In this document: piece after piece, positions 37,512-45,589 of the stretch
Layout of the letters: each line of letters starts with the position of its first letter
How positions within the stretch are numbered: the stretch's first letter is position 1
Source of the DNA: an uncultured Kordiimonas sp.
GTDB lineage: Bacteria; Pseudomonadota; Alphaproteobacteria; Sphingomonadales; Kordiimonadaceae
Direction: 5' to 3'
Assembly: GCA_947492375.1 (NCBI GenBank)
Contig: CANLMI010000001.1
Coordinates: 1,178,001 to 1,242,000 of the forward strand
DNA length: 64,000 bases
The notes under the pieces: generated by a model
Seen by the model: the letters and a program-made list of their open reading frames with translations, nothing else
Told to the model about the DNA's origin: nothing
Databases searched by the model: none
Translations under genes and position numbers: made by a program

Positions 37512-37694
37512 GCAAAACTCTTGCATTCCGATACTGTTCGCCTTCTGGGCGGCGATGAACACCTTCTTCTTTATATCGACCAGCAGATGCTCAACGAATA
37601 CACAAGCCCCCAAGCCTTTAGTGTGTTGTACGAGAATAGGCCGTCCGGCTAAACGACCAAGTGCTCATCTTGCCGCCGTAGCCCACGCCAACTC
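37512..37694 (+). pseudogene. leuC fragment with frameshift
   Basis: The plus-strand frame from 37512 reads AKLLHSDTVRLLGG, then LLYIDQQMLNEYTSPQAFSVL, and hits a stop near 37650. The next frame continues with RPSAHLAAVAHANSTSSD. These two blocks match residues about 10-70 of the intact LeuC at 28007 (LLYIDRHIINEYTSPQAF and RPCTTLAVVDHVNST). No 5' start region or C-terminal part is present. This is a short, frameshifted relic of a leuC paralog. Nucleotide divergence from the intact gene is high, so it is not a recent copy of it. Confidence 0.8.
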
Positions 37695-37761
37695 AACGTC
37701 CTCAGACAGTTTTGGCAAAAAGATAATGCTAACAGTGCTGTTTAAACATCCTATTTTTTGA

Positions 37762-37919
37762 ATGCCCTATTTCGCAAAAAACCGCAAAGATTGGTGCTAA
37801 AACTGATATTTAGCGAGCCTTTACTCTATTAACAGGAAGGTGGATATAACAGCGCTTAAAAAGCGTTGCTATTTAAATATGTTAGAAGGAAAGTCAGGTG
37901 CTTTTTACCCGAACAGTTT
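37762..37919 (+). pseudogene. Remnant 3' end of a serine recombinase gene
   Basis: From 37785 the plus strand reads QRLVLKLIFSEPLLY and then a stop; the intact recombinase at 46347 has QRLMLKLVFREPLHY at the matching place. DNA similarity continues to 37919, including ATATGTTAGAAGG and TCAGGTG near the end. Both copies end at the GATGGTGC core. The fragment has stops and frameshifts, so it is dead. It indicates an older, related element once ended at this tRNA before the present one inserted. Confidence 0.78.
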
Positions 37920-37927
37920 GATGGTGC
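37920..37927. repeat. Left attachment core (attL)
   Basis: GATGGTGC at the left edge matches the copy at 47871-47878. In the right copy, six of the eight bases are the 3' end of tRNA-Leu including CCA. The flanking DNA on the left side belongs to the older recombinase remnant. Confidence 0.65.
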
Positions 37928-38027
37928 CACCAATCATAGTTATCTAGAACAGGTTTTAGAAGAGTTACAAGACTGGGAAGATCAGTTAAAACATGCTGAT
38001 ATTGACTATGAGGAGCTTGGCCTATGA
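37920..38027 (+). other. Displaced 3' end of the recombinase reading frame
   Basis: From the core the frame reads 35 codons, starting DGATNHSYLEQ and ending DYEELGL, then TGA at 38025-38027. It has no start of its own in the element. The recombinase at 46347 crosses its core copy in the same frame (GAT at 47871 and at 37920 are both codon starts). Circularising the element would therefore fuse residues 1-508 of the recombinase to these 35 residues, giving 543 residues. The tail is leucine/acidic and helical (LEQVLEELQDWEDQL). The TGA overlaps the mobC ATG, implying translational coupling in the circle. Confidence 0.75.
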
Positions 38028-38467
38028 CACGCTCTTCATTGCAATCACAGTTCAAGAAATCGGCTGCACCTGTTGTCGCTAAAAAACTATCACAGAAAAA
38101 TCCTCCGCCATTTTCTATTCGCTTCACTCATGCTGAGCGTGCGCAGTTAAAGCGTGATGCCGGACGCATGGCTTTAAGCAGTTACATCCGCTTAAAGCTA
38201 TTTGAGGATGCTGACGGTATTGCGGACATTAAATCCAAAGCTCGCAAGCATGTACCGACAATGGATCACGCGTTACTGGCGCAGTTGCTTGGCACCATCG
38301 GGCAATCAGAACTTGGACGCAGTATGCTGGCTTTATCACTTGCTACACAATCGGGTGCATTGCCTGTTGATGATGAAACTGTCGATAAGATTGATACTGC
38401 TTGCTCTGACGTAGCGCAGATGCGTCACATGCTGATTGTAGCGCTCGGCATCAAGGATCAAATATGA
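38024..38467 (+). CDS. MobC-like relaxosome accessory protein
   Basis: A 147-residue basic protein. The block FSIRFTHAERAQLKRDAGRMALSSYIRLKLF is the ribbon-helix-helix-like region found in plasmid MobC proteins, which bind oriT and help the relaxase open it. The C-terminal half is helical. The ATG overlaps the stop of the displaced recombinase end (ATGA), and its own stop overlaps the relaxase start. In the integrated state it has little upstream sequence of its own, so its expression probably depends on circularisation or read-through. Confidence 0.82.
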   Translation: MTRSSLQSQFKKSAAPVVAKKLSQKNPPPFSIRFTHAERAQLKRDAGRMALSSYIRLKLFEDADGIADIKSKARKHVPTMDHALLAQLLGTIGQSELGRSMLALSLATQSGALPVDDETVDKIDTACSDVAQMRHMLIVALGIKDQI

Positions 38468-39882
38468 TCTTGAAAGGCAATCAGCGCGGCAGTGCCAAGG
38501 ATTTAGCCTTGCACCTCATGAAAGACGAAAACGATCATGTGGAAATACACGAAATACGCGGTTTTGCCTCTGATAACCTGATGGGTGCATTTAATGAAGC
38601 TCACGCTATAAGCAGAGGTACACAATGTAAGCAGTTCTTATACTCCCTGTCCCTAAATCCTCCGCAGGATGTTGATGTACCAACACCTAATTTCATTGCC
38701 ACGATTGAAGAAGCTGAAAAGCGTTTAAACCTTACAGGTCAACCTCGCGCTATTGTCTTTCATGAAAAAGAAGGAAGACGTCACGCCCATGCTGTGTGGT
38801 CACGCATAAACATTCAGGAAATGAAAGCGATCCAGATGTCTTATGATCATACAAAGCTTATGGAATATTCGCGCGAGCTATATCTTGAGCATGGCTGGAA
38901 AATGCCGCGCGGCCTTGCCAAGCAATCTGAACGTGACCCAAGAAACTTCACGTTAGCAGACTGGCAACAAGCCAAGCGCATCAAACAACACCCGAATGAT
39001 ATAGACCGCGCTATTCAAGATGCATGGGCTATATCAGATACCAAAGCCACCTTCGCTCATGCCCTGAATGAGCGTGGTTACACATTAGCCAGAGGAGACA
39101 GGAAAGGCCGTATTGTTGCTGTTGATACCTTTGGTGAGATTTATTCAGTGCCGAAGAAAGTAGGCACCAGAATAAAGCAAGTCAGAGAGCGCGTAGGTAA
39201 TGAGCAGCATTTACCCTTAATAGATCAAGCAAAAGAGCAAATCGCACAAGATATGTTGCCCACGCTCACGCGTTTCAAGAAACAACTTAAGACCAACCAG
39301 CAACAGGAAAACACCGACCTAAAGCGTGAACGTCAAGATATGATCGAGCATCAACGCCTTGAGCGGTCAACCTTCCTTGCCACACAACAGCAAGACCGAC
39401 AGCAACAAGCTATCACAAGACAGGCACGCTTTAGAACAGGCTTAAAAGGCCTGTGGGATCGTATGCGCGGTGAACACAAGCGTATCCGAGAGCTTAATGA
39501 GCGCGAAGCAAAGCGCATGCAGGAACAGGCACAAACGAGGAAATACCAGTTTATTCAACGTCAATTATCTGAGCGCCAACGCCTGAATGCTCGACACAAA
39601 TCATTGCAGCAACACTACCGCACACAGCAGCAAGAGTTAAACCAAGATATGAGCCATTACAGGCAGCAACAGCTTGAACGACTGCGCGAAGCGCCGAAAG
39701 CGCTTGGTAAAGCGCAATCGCAAAACGTGCCTGAGCCACAAAGTCCCGTGGAACAGCAACCGTCTGCCCAAGTCACAAACCAAGCCGATCTTGATCACGA
39801 AGCCCGCAAAAAGGCGTTCATGGAAAAGCGCAATAATGCTCAACAAGAACGCACGCAGCAGCACACACAGCCCTTGGCATGA
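38464..39882 (+). CDS. MobA/VirD2-type relaxase
   Basis: A 472-residue relaxase. The N-terminal nuclease domain (1-about 260) begins ILKGNQRGSAKDLALHLM and has the three-histidine metal site in FHEKEGRRHAHAVWSR (H107, H109), with the catalytic Tyr probably nearer the N-terminus (FLYSLS). The second half is glutamine/arginine-rich coiled coil (RQLSERQRLNARHKSLQQH). The enzyme nicks oriT and pilots the strand. Its start overlaps mobC by 4 bp. Relaxases of this type are frequent in alphaproteobacterial mobilizable islands that lack their own transfer channel. Confidence 0.87.
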   Translation: MILKGNQRGSAKDLALHLMKDENDHVEIHEIRGFASDNLMGAFNEAHAISRGTQCKQFLYSLSLNPPQDVDVPTPNFIATIEEAEKRLNLTGQPRAIVFHEKEGRRHAHAVWSRINIQEMKAIQMSYDHTKLMEYSRELYLEHGWKMPRGLAKQSERDPRNFTLADWQQAKRIKQHPNDIDRAIQDAWAISDTKATFAHALNERGYTLARGDRKGRIVAVDTFGEIYSVPKKVGTRIKQVRERVGNEQHLPLIDQAKEQIAQDMLPTLTRFKKQLKTNQQQENTDLKRERQDMIEHQRLERSTFLATQQQDRQQQAITRQARFRTGLKGLWDRMRGEHKRIRELNEREAKRMQEQAQTRKYQFIQRQLSERQRLNARHKSLQQHYRTQQQELNQDMSHYRQQQLERLREAPKALGKAQSQNVPEPQSPVEQQPSAQVTNQADLDHEARKKAFMEKRNNAQQERTQQHTQPLA

Positions 39883-39923
39883 GCGATAAATCTTTTTAGA
39901 AACTAACAACCAAAGACTTAGGA

Positions 39924-41324
39924 TTAAAACTGATTGCGAGGTGGTGAAATTGAAAAATCTGAGTCCACGCTATCAGAAACGCCCACGTTAAGGTCATATA
40001 TAAGCCCACTGTTTAGATCGCCATCTTGACCCAGAACGAAAAACGCATTCGGTTTATCTAATTGTTCAGGGTGGTACAAGCTAGCAATGTCGCGCTGTCT
40101 TGCCTCATCATTCAAATACAAGTTAATCGTTTGAACAGCATTGCCCTTAAGCCTGAGCTGATCGTTAAGATCATTGCCATTATTGTGCCGCCCATGAGCT
40201 GCGCCATAGAACAGTAACCCTTTGCCACCATCGGTTTGAAGAACGTTATGAATATAAGTGGCTAGTTCATGGTCAAATTGAGTTCTTAAATCAGTTAGCT
40301 TTTTTTCAAAAATAAAACTTTCCAGCGCTTTCTCTTTAAAATCACTGTAGCCTCTCAGCAGCATGTTCACTCTATTTTCAACAAACTCCCTGATAGGCTC
40401 ACCAGCATCTGCAACGTAAGCTTCAACAACGGCTTCACCCGCTTTCTGCCGATAAGGCTCAGGTAAATCAGGATTGGCAACATCTTGCAAATGTTCCTGT
40501 ATAGTCGAGTTCGATACAGTCATATCCCAAGGGTCAGCAAAGTGGACTCTAATACCTACTTTGCTAGCATTAAGTATAATCGAGGCTGTCTCATCCAACT
40601 CGTTTTCAGTATCATTCCGAAAGCCATTAACAACGCGCTCGTCGTTCATTTTTTTTACAAACTCAAATTTAGTTAATCTACCACTTACCAAGTCATCTGC
40701 AATGCTTTGATGCCGTATACTTCGTTCCAAAAAAATATGTCGGACTCCTTGATTGACGAGAGCTTCCAGATTTTTGATTTCGCTTAACCATTGCTGGGAA
40801 TAACGGTTTTCCGAATGTTCCGTATCTCCTATATGTATCAAGTCACTAGTCTTAAAAACAGTGTCCAGGTGACTCGTTAGAGTCACTTTTTCTCCCTTTT
40901 GCTGGTAATACAAGTTACTATCTTCTGCGGATTCCATCGCCATAACACGATGACTTAGCTCTCTAAGCATTTCCTGTGCAGTTAAAGCCATTTGATATCG
41001 TGCTTCGCTTTCCCCGGAACGAATACCTGATGGATCAATCGCAGAGCTGACTAGAATCGAATTTAATTTTGCAGCAGCTTTTTGTCTATCACGCAAACTT
41101 AAGTCTACTTCTGTAATATCGCTAACAAGTTTACGGATATCATTTTCTAACAAGTCGTCTCCAACATACTCCAGAACAGCACCAACAAACCCGTTAATTG
41201 ATTGGGTATGCTGAGGCGATCCACTAGCATTACGGTAGATTTGTTGGATGTATTGCTTAGGCGTTAGTTCCGAGAAAACCAGTCCTGCTTTTGCCGAAAG
41301 AGTAATTTCGTCAGTATCATACAT
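39924..41324 (-). CDS. TIKI/ChaN-like fold protein, cargo of the element
   Basis: A 466-residue protein without signal peptide. The first 150 residues are unassigned and helical. Then HIGDTEHSENRY (166-174), GVRHIFLER (193-201), VRVHFADP and, near the end, LLFYGAAHGRH (371-380) follow the spacing of the TIKI/EreA/ChaN superfamily, whose members have GExH-type metal or haem sites. The same fold occurs in some bacterial effectors and toxins. I infer a metal-dependent hydrolase or toxin-like protein. It is reversed relative to mobA, separated from the secreted gene upstream by 81 bp, and its role in the element is unknown. Confidence 0.5.
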   Translation of the reverse strand: MYDTDEITLSAKAGLVFSELTPKQYIQQIYRNASGSPQHTQSINGFVGAVLEYVGDDLLENDIRKLVSDITEVDLSLRDRQKAAAKLNSILVSSAIDPSGIRSGESEARYQMALTAQEMLRELSHRVMAMESAEDSNLYYQQKGEKVTLTSHLDTVFKTSDLIHIGDTEHSENRYSQQWLSEIKNLEALVNQGVRHIFLERSIRHQSIADDLVSGRLTKFEFVKKMNDERVVNGFRNDTENELDETASIILNASKVGIRVHFADPWDMTVSNSTIQEHLQDVANPDLPEPYRQKAGEAVVEAYVADAGEPIREFVENRVNMLLRGYSDFKEKALESFIFEKKLTDLRTQFDHELATYIHNVLQTDGGKGLLFYGAAHGRHNNGNDLNDQLRLKGNAVQTINLYLNDEARQRDIASLYHPEQLDKPNAFFVLGQDGDLNSGLIYDLNVGVSDSVDSDFSISPPRNQF

Positions 41325-41405
41325 TTTACCTCTCTTAGGAGTATAATACAGTTATGTAGTTAATTTTTTGATAACTAACAGCGCATTAGACTTTCTAGAT
41401 ATCGA

Positions 41406-42212
41406 TTACTTTCCGGGACAGCTGATAAACCAGTCTGTATCACCATCTTTATCAACTATTTTACGCATTGCAAGTACACGGCCGCCAAAACTATACTTAT
41501 GATCTCCCGCCCACTCATAAGATTGATCCAACAACTCCGCATAGTAATAAGCCGTGGCAGTAGTAGTTTTCAGCCTTATGTTGTTACTATTAGCAAGATA
41601 TGTAGAAGTATTACCAGAGATTGTCCAAGAACCGTCAGTGATCCATGCATCACTCAAGTTCCTGTAATGCATAAATAATCTTACCTTATATCGACAGCTA
41701 TTAGTGATTTTAAAACCAAAAGCGGACGACGTATTGTTGGAACGGCTACTAGGGGGCCTGTAATTATTGTTTGCGTTTTGAGATCTTTGATATTCATTAT
41801 TTAATTCTACTAATGCTTGACCTAGTGCCCTCATAGATTCACCGGGCTGCGCTAAAATTGCATTATTTCGTCCCCACTTTAAGTCTTTCAATTCTCCGTC
41901 TCGAACTTCTAAGATCACTTCAGTCCATAGAGAACTGTCATCCCAGTTGCTTATCCCATGCAGTTTTATTTTGATATTCGCACCGCCATAAACTCGAGAA
42001 ACTCCTTCAAAGCTTACCCTTTTATATGTGGCTGTTGGCCAAGCAAATGTGTAGAGTGTTTCACCGATGGCATCAACAAATTCTCTGTACCAAGACGTAT
42101 CTCGGTCAAGAGCTTTGACTGGTGTGACGTGCGCAATAGAAAGTATACAACAGATAAAAAATGTTGATACGACTTTACCTTTTGAAAGCCTTAAGCATGA
42201 TCTTCCCATCAA
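41406..42212 (-). CDS. Secreted protein with a DUF1036-like C-terminal domain
   Basis: A 268-residue protein with a signal peptide (VSTFFICCILSIAHVTPVKA). The N-terminal half is unassigned (TSWYREFVDAIGETLYTFAWP). A polar low-complexity linker (SQNANNNYRPPSSRSNNTSS) separates it from a C-terminal domain: NSCRYKVRLFMHYRN, AWITDGSWTISGN, and YYYAELLDQSYEW. That resembles the DUF1036 pattern of small secreted cysteine-containing domains, though the match is by eye. It lies just upstream of the TIKI-like gene in the same direction and may be its partner. Confidence 0.5.
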   Translation of the reverse strand: MMGRSCLRLSKGKVVSTFFICCILSIAHVTPVKALDRDTSWYREFVDAIGETLYTFAWPTATYKRVSFEGVSRVYGGANIKIKLHGISNWDDSSLWTEVILEVRDGELKDLKWGRNNAILAQPGESMRALGQALVELNNEYQRSQNANNNYRPPSSRSNNTSSAFGFKITNSCRYKVRLFMHYRNLSDAWITDGSWTISGNTSTYLANSNNIRLKTTTATAYYYAELLDQSYEWAGDHKYSFGGRVLAMRKIVDKDGDTDWFISCPGK

Positions 42213-42622
42213 TCCCCTCTCTGCACCACTGCTCGATAAAACGTATCAAAGGTGCAAACATCACAGCCATGTCAGTCTATGGATAATTCAAACGAAAACT
42301 TTGTTCCGTGATACCAATCACACATTCACAAAAAATTCGCAGCCAGAGGGGTGCAGTAGGAGAGCGCAGCGTCTCCCCTGCCGAACAAGCGAAGCGCAGT
42401 GAGCAACAAGATGCGTGTACTACACGCACATCTTGCGTAAGTCGAAACTGTTTAAATGACCCCTGTACTACCTTGCCATGATCAATAGATGGTCCACGTA
42501 GTAATGGTGCAAACGTCTATCTCTGAACCGTCACATATCCGCTACAATCTGCCACTTCCTATACTGCGATGCACAAAACCGTCTTAACCAAGCTTTCATG
42601 AGTATGCACTATACTATTACCC
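42213..42622. other. Non-coding region with candidate oriT
   Basis: About 410 bp with no convincing gene; the overlapping ORF at 42067-42402 is a shadow of the secreted gene. The main structure is the hairpin at 42407-42435 and the GTAAGT downstream of it. It also contains GC-skewed short repeats around 42345-42400 (AGCGCAGCGTCTCC, AAGCGCAGTGAGC). Confidence 0.5.
42407..42450 (+). other. Candidate origin of transfer (oriT)
   Basis: CAAGATGCGTGTA (42407-42419) pairs with TACACGCACATCTTG (42421-42435), a near-perfect hairpin with a 2-nt bulge and one-base loop. CGTAAGTCGAAACTG follows at once. MOBQ-type nic regions also show an inverted repeat followed by GTAAGTGC, so the layout fits, and a relaxase is encoded 2.5 kb away. 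The nic position cannot be fixed from sequence. Confidence 0.45.
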
Positions 42623-42784
42623 ATGATTGGGACGGATCATTTCTATAAAGATAATACTATTTGGGCTTGGTGGGATACATCGGGGCGCGGTGTGTTTGAC
42701 ACAACAACAAATAACTTTGTTATTTGTTGTTACAGCTTATCCGTGGATAAGCGCGGTTTCTTAAAAAGTCAGGTGATGTCGTAA
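42623..42784 (+). CDS. 53-residue small ORF coupled to the coiled-coil gene
   Basis: Too short for the ORF track. It reads from ATG 42623 (MIGTDHFYKDNTIWAWW) to TAA 42782-42784, and its final A is the first base of the next gene's ATG (TAATG). This coupling is the main evidence that it is translated. The peptide is aromatic-rich with two adjacent cysteines (VICCYS) and is soluble. No family recognised. There is no strong ribosome site, and a 13-bp hairpin lies inside it, so it may also act as a regulatory leader. Confidence 0.4.
   Translation: MIGTDHFYKDNTIWAWWDTSGRGVFDTTTNNFVICCYSLSVDKRGFLKSQVMS
42703..42731. repeat. Perfect 13-bp inverted repeat
   Basis: AACAACAAATAAC (42703-42715) and GTTATTTGTTGTT (42719-42731) form a perfect hairpin with a 3-nt loop, 53 bp before the coiled-coil gene and inside the small ORF. 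No T-tract. It could be an attenuator, an mRNA stability element or a plasmid-style single-strand site. Confidence 0.65.
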
Positions 42785-43422
42785 TGCCTGATGATTTTAC
42801 CTTTCATATTAAAGCCGTACACACACGGCGCTTAACTGAAGAGTTCAACGATCTTCAAAATGAAATTGCCGGCCTTGAAGTGGGGAAGAATAGCCGTTTT
42901 CTGTCAGGCTCGGCTGAACGTGTACGAAGCAATAGCAGGTCTGACCGTAAAGCTGGCCTCACGGCTCTAGATGTGTTGATGCAGGACGCTACGTATCAGA
43001 ATGCCTATCAACAAACTTACACTGCTCTTAGAGATACAGAAGCATTGCTTCATGATGCAATGTTGCAATCTCGAGAAAGGTTTGAGGAAGCGCGCAGGGC
43101 TTTACAGGATGCGAAAAATTCGGGGGCAAATGCTGACGAGCTAAAAAGGCTTAAACAGGATGCTACAGAAACTCAAAGTCAGTATGATCAATTGCTTGGC
43201 TATGACCGAGAATTACAAGCCATTCGCGATCATATGCAGGATGAAGATAATCCGCCGTCAAAAGAAGTTTTAGAAGACTATAAAGAACGGATTGGCGAGA
43301 TTCAGTTAATTGTTAATACACGTCCTGAACAAGCAACACAGCTAGAACAAACACCACACTTGCAACCTGTTGACACATTTACAGCAGATAGCCCTGCAAC
43401 TGACAACAAACCCGTTTTTTAA
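42784..43422 (+). CDS. Coiled-coil protein of the element, unknown function
   Basis: A 212-residue cytosolic protein. Its start is shared with the stop of the small upstream ORF (TAATG). The body is highly charged and heptad-rich (HDAMLQSRERFEEARRALQDAKNS, LKRLKQDATETQSQYDQLL), predicting long coiled coils. The C-terminus is proline/threonine-rich and disordered. I do not recognise a family. Mobilizable elements often carry such proteins next to oriT, so a role in relaxosome or DNA handling is possible but unsupported. It converges with the next gene, overlapping by 4 bp at the stops. Confidence 0.6.
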   Translation: MPDDFTFHIKAVHTRRLTEEFNDLQNEIAGLEVGKNSRFLSGSAERVRSNSRSDRKAGLTALDVLMQDATYQNAYQQTYTALRDTEALLHDAMLQSRERFEEARRALQDAKNSGANADELKRLKQDATETQSQYDQLLGYDRELQAIRDHMQDEDNPPSKEVLEDYKERIGEIQLIVNTRPEQATQLEQTPHLQPVDTFTADSPATDNKPVF

Positions 43423-43757
43423 TAGATTAAAGTTCCACATTTTTTTTCCAACACGGCAAGGATAACGCCACGCGGATGATATTCTCTGAATTTTTTTATG
43501 ATTTGCAGGATTTCATCACCAGCTTTCTCTGAATTTTTAAAATACCAGTTGTCAATGCATCGGCCCTGCTGTTTGATATTTTGCCTCGCAATTAATCCCG
43601 CCATGCCGATTGCCGTTCTGAAATAATAATCTTGCGCTTTACGCTCCCATTTTAGGAACTGCTCACCTGTAAAACCTTGCGCTAATGATTCCTGTGGATG
43701 GAATAGAGCAATAGCCATTGCTGCTATTGCGATGGTGAGGTGTTTTCCTGTCATCAT
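43419..43757 (-). CDS. Small periplasmic protein, unknown function
   Basis: A 112-residue protein with a signal peptide (LTIAIAAMAIALFHPQESLAQ). The mature part reads GFTGEQFLKWERKAQDYYFRTAIGMAGLIARQN and contains two cysteines (GRCIDNWYF and KKCGTLIY), which may form a disulfide. The pattern somewhat resembles Rap1a/Tai-type secretion immunity proteins, but the match is weak. If so it might protect from a periplasmic toxin. It lies alone on the minus strand, convergent with the coiled-coil gene. Confidence 0.6.
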   Translation of the reverse strand: MMTGKHLTIAIAAMAIALFHPQESLAQGFTGEQFLKWERKAQDYYFRTAIGMAGLIARQNIKQQGRCIDNWYFKNSEKAGDEILQIIKKFREYHPRGVILAVLEKKCGTLIY

Positions 43758-43920
43758 AAGGGAAGGCTTATGTGTGTAAGGGATAAATACTGCAAAATGA
43801 TTAACGCGGCTTTTGCAAAGCCGCAGAAATCAATGCTTTCAGCGCGAACGTCCTAAAAACAGACAGACATAAATTAGATTTTACAGAAAGGTTCCCTTTT
43901 GAACACGCAAGGAGGTTTAT

Positions 43921-44505
43921 GTGAAACCGCAAAAATGTGATCACCGCATAGGATATGCACGTGTCTCAACCGATACTCAGACGCTTTACCAGTATACGGA
44001 TGCGTTAAAGGCTGCGGGCTGTGATTTTATCTATACCGATTTTGCCACCAAAGCCACGGCCCCCAACAGGCCGGGGCTGCAACAGGCTCGTTCTAAACTC
44101 AAGGCTGGAGATACTTTCGTGGTGCTTGCGATAGACCGCGCGTTCAGATCAACAATGGAAGGGCTGCTATTCCTTGATGGTCTGCACAAAGAGGGCATTG
44201 AGTTTCATTCGATCTATCAGAATATAAACACCCGCACGCCAGAGGGGCGAAAGTGGTTTATTTATTCCGTAGCAGATGCAGAATATGAGCAAGCAGTTAT
44301 ATCACGGCGTACAAAAGAAAAGATAGCGGCTGCCAAGCGGCGGGGGCAGCATTTAGGAAGGCCATTTAAGCTCTCTAAACGCCGAACAGAAAACGCATAC
44401 AGACTGTTCAGTGTTAAAGGCATGGATATGCATGCCATTGCTAAACGCTATCAAGTCTCTGCCCTCACGATAGATCGTGCCTTTAAACGTTATCGCTTGC
44501 TATAG
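43921..44505 (+). CDS. Small serine resolvase/invertase
   Basis: A 194-residue serine recombinase: GYARVSTDTQTLYQYTDAL at the start with the catalytic Ser, then LAIDRAFRSTMEGL, a conserved arginine cluster near SRRTKEKIAAAKRRGQHLGRP, and a C-terminal helix-turn-helix (MDMHAIAKRYQVSALTIDRAFKRY). It would resolve or invert short DNA segments. The start is GTG with a perfect AAGGAGG eight bases upstream. It is distinct from the large recombinase 2 kb away. It may resolve dimers of the circular form. It converges on the Mrr-like gene. Confidence 0.87.
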   Translation: MKPQKCDHRIGYARVSTDTQTLYQYTDALKAAGCDFIYTDFATKATAPNRPGLQQARSKLKAGDTFVVLAIDRAFRSTMEGLLFLDGLHKEGIEFHSIYQNINTRTPEGRKWFIYSVADAEYEQAVISRRTKEKIAAAKRRGQHLGRPFKLSKRRTENAYRLFSVKGMDMHAIAKRYQVSALTIDRAFKRYRLL

Positions 44506-44506
44506 A

Positions 44507-45430
44507 CTACTTCGCAAATTTACTTTTACCGTCGACAGGGTTAACATAAAATAGTCCGCGCGTTTGAGCAGAACGTATCTTTGTTTCCATCGCATTGGAT
44601 AAAGATGTCATTTCGTTCAAAATAAGGGCGATATCTTCACCATCAAATAGAATAGTATTTTTCACATGACTACGTTCAAGCAAATGCAGAGCACCGTCAG
44701 TATACCCATTAACAGAAATAAACATTCCCCTACCATGCATATTTATTTCTTGTTTATGACAGAATGCAAGTAAGGGCTCATCACTTAAAGAACGGTCATG
44801 CCATTTGGCTTCGATATTATAAAACTCACCATCATATTTTACCGTTCCATCGATCTGTGTGCCCTTAATTCTAAAAGAGTCAGTAACCTGCAAACCAGCA
44901 TATCTCATCATTTTTGTTAAGAAGCTTTCAAACGCATATCCTCGTTTCTGAGCCGTTTCACTTCCCATAGATAATGTTTGAAAATCCAATCTCATCTCTT
45001 CAAGCGAGTTAAACTTCTCTTCTCGGGCTAATGCTTTGGCTCTTTCTTTTGTGTTTCGAGCCTTTGTTTTATTTATACTATTTTCTTTTCCAAACTTTAG
45101 AGCCGCAACTTTTTCTTTCGCCTTACTTAAATCAAGCTCCTGCCTTACATTAAACCAGTAATCATCAAATTGTGTCCATTCAGACAAAGTATCCAACATA
45201 AAGTTAAAATGAACCGTTCCGTTATCGGCACGGTCCGTAAGCGCATCAAAAACATCATCCACAATTTGGCGTCTAGAAAGTTCTTTACCTTCCCAATCTT
45301 CAACGGCTTTAAGTATCTGAGCAGGAACACTACAATCCTTTAAAAACCTATAAATTTCTTTTTTGGGCCAAAAAATAGCTAATATACAGTCTTTAAGCTG
45401 GCTTTTTAAAACAGGAGAAAAAATCTGCAT
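44507..45430 (-). CDS. Mrr-like restriction endonuclease
   Basis: A 307-residue protein. The N-terminal 150 residues are unassigned, with a charged middle (KTKARNTKERAKALAREEK). The C-terminal half is a PD-(D/E)XK nuclease of the Mrr_cat type: GYAFESFLTKMM, KGTQIDGTVKYDG (D194), and FYNIEAKWHD (E207, K209), then FISVNGYTDGAL. Mrr-type enzymes cut modified DNA and need no methylase, which is consistent with no methyltransferase here. It is probable defence cargo of the mobile element. A 20-bp palindrome lies 140 bp upstream. Confidence 0.8.
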   Translation of the reverse strand: MQIFSPVLKSQLKDCILAIFWPKKEIYRFLKDCSVPAQILKAVEDWEGKELSRRQIVDDVFDALTDRADNGTVHFNFMLDTLSEWTQFDDYWFNVRQELDLSKAKEKVAALKFGKENSINKTKARNTKERAKALAREEKFNSLEEMRLDFQTLSMGSETAQKRGYAFESFLTKMMRYAGLQVTDSFRIKGTQIDGTVKYDGEFYNIEAKWHDRSLSDEPLLAFCHKQEINMHGRGMFISVNGYTDGALHLLERSHVKNTILFDGEDIALILNEMTSLSNAMETKIRSAQTRGLFYVNPVDGKSKFAK

Positions 45431-45569
45431 GTTAGTTTAACTCTCATAAACATATTTTGGGATATGTAATAAGTATAAGCAAATACGGTTTTTTGCTATA
45501 AGTTTAAAATATACAACTACTACCAAGCGTCTGTAGCGGCTTTCAGATAGCAGGCGGAAGGCGCTTGGA

Positions 45570-45589
45570 TTTGCAGTGTACACTGCAAA
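45570..45589. promoter_or_regulatory. Perfect 20-bp palindrome, probable operator
   Basis: TTTGCAGTGTACACTGCAAA is fully self-complementary. It stands about 140 bp upstream of the Mrr-like gene start. A palindrome of this length with no loop suits a dimeric helix-turn-helix repressor. No obvious regulator is encoded in the element, so the binder might be the resolvase or a host factor. Confidence 0.6.
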
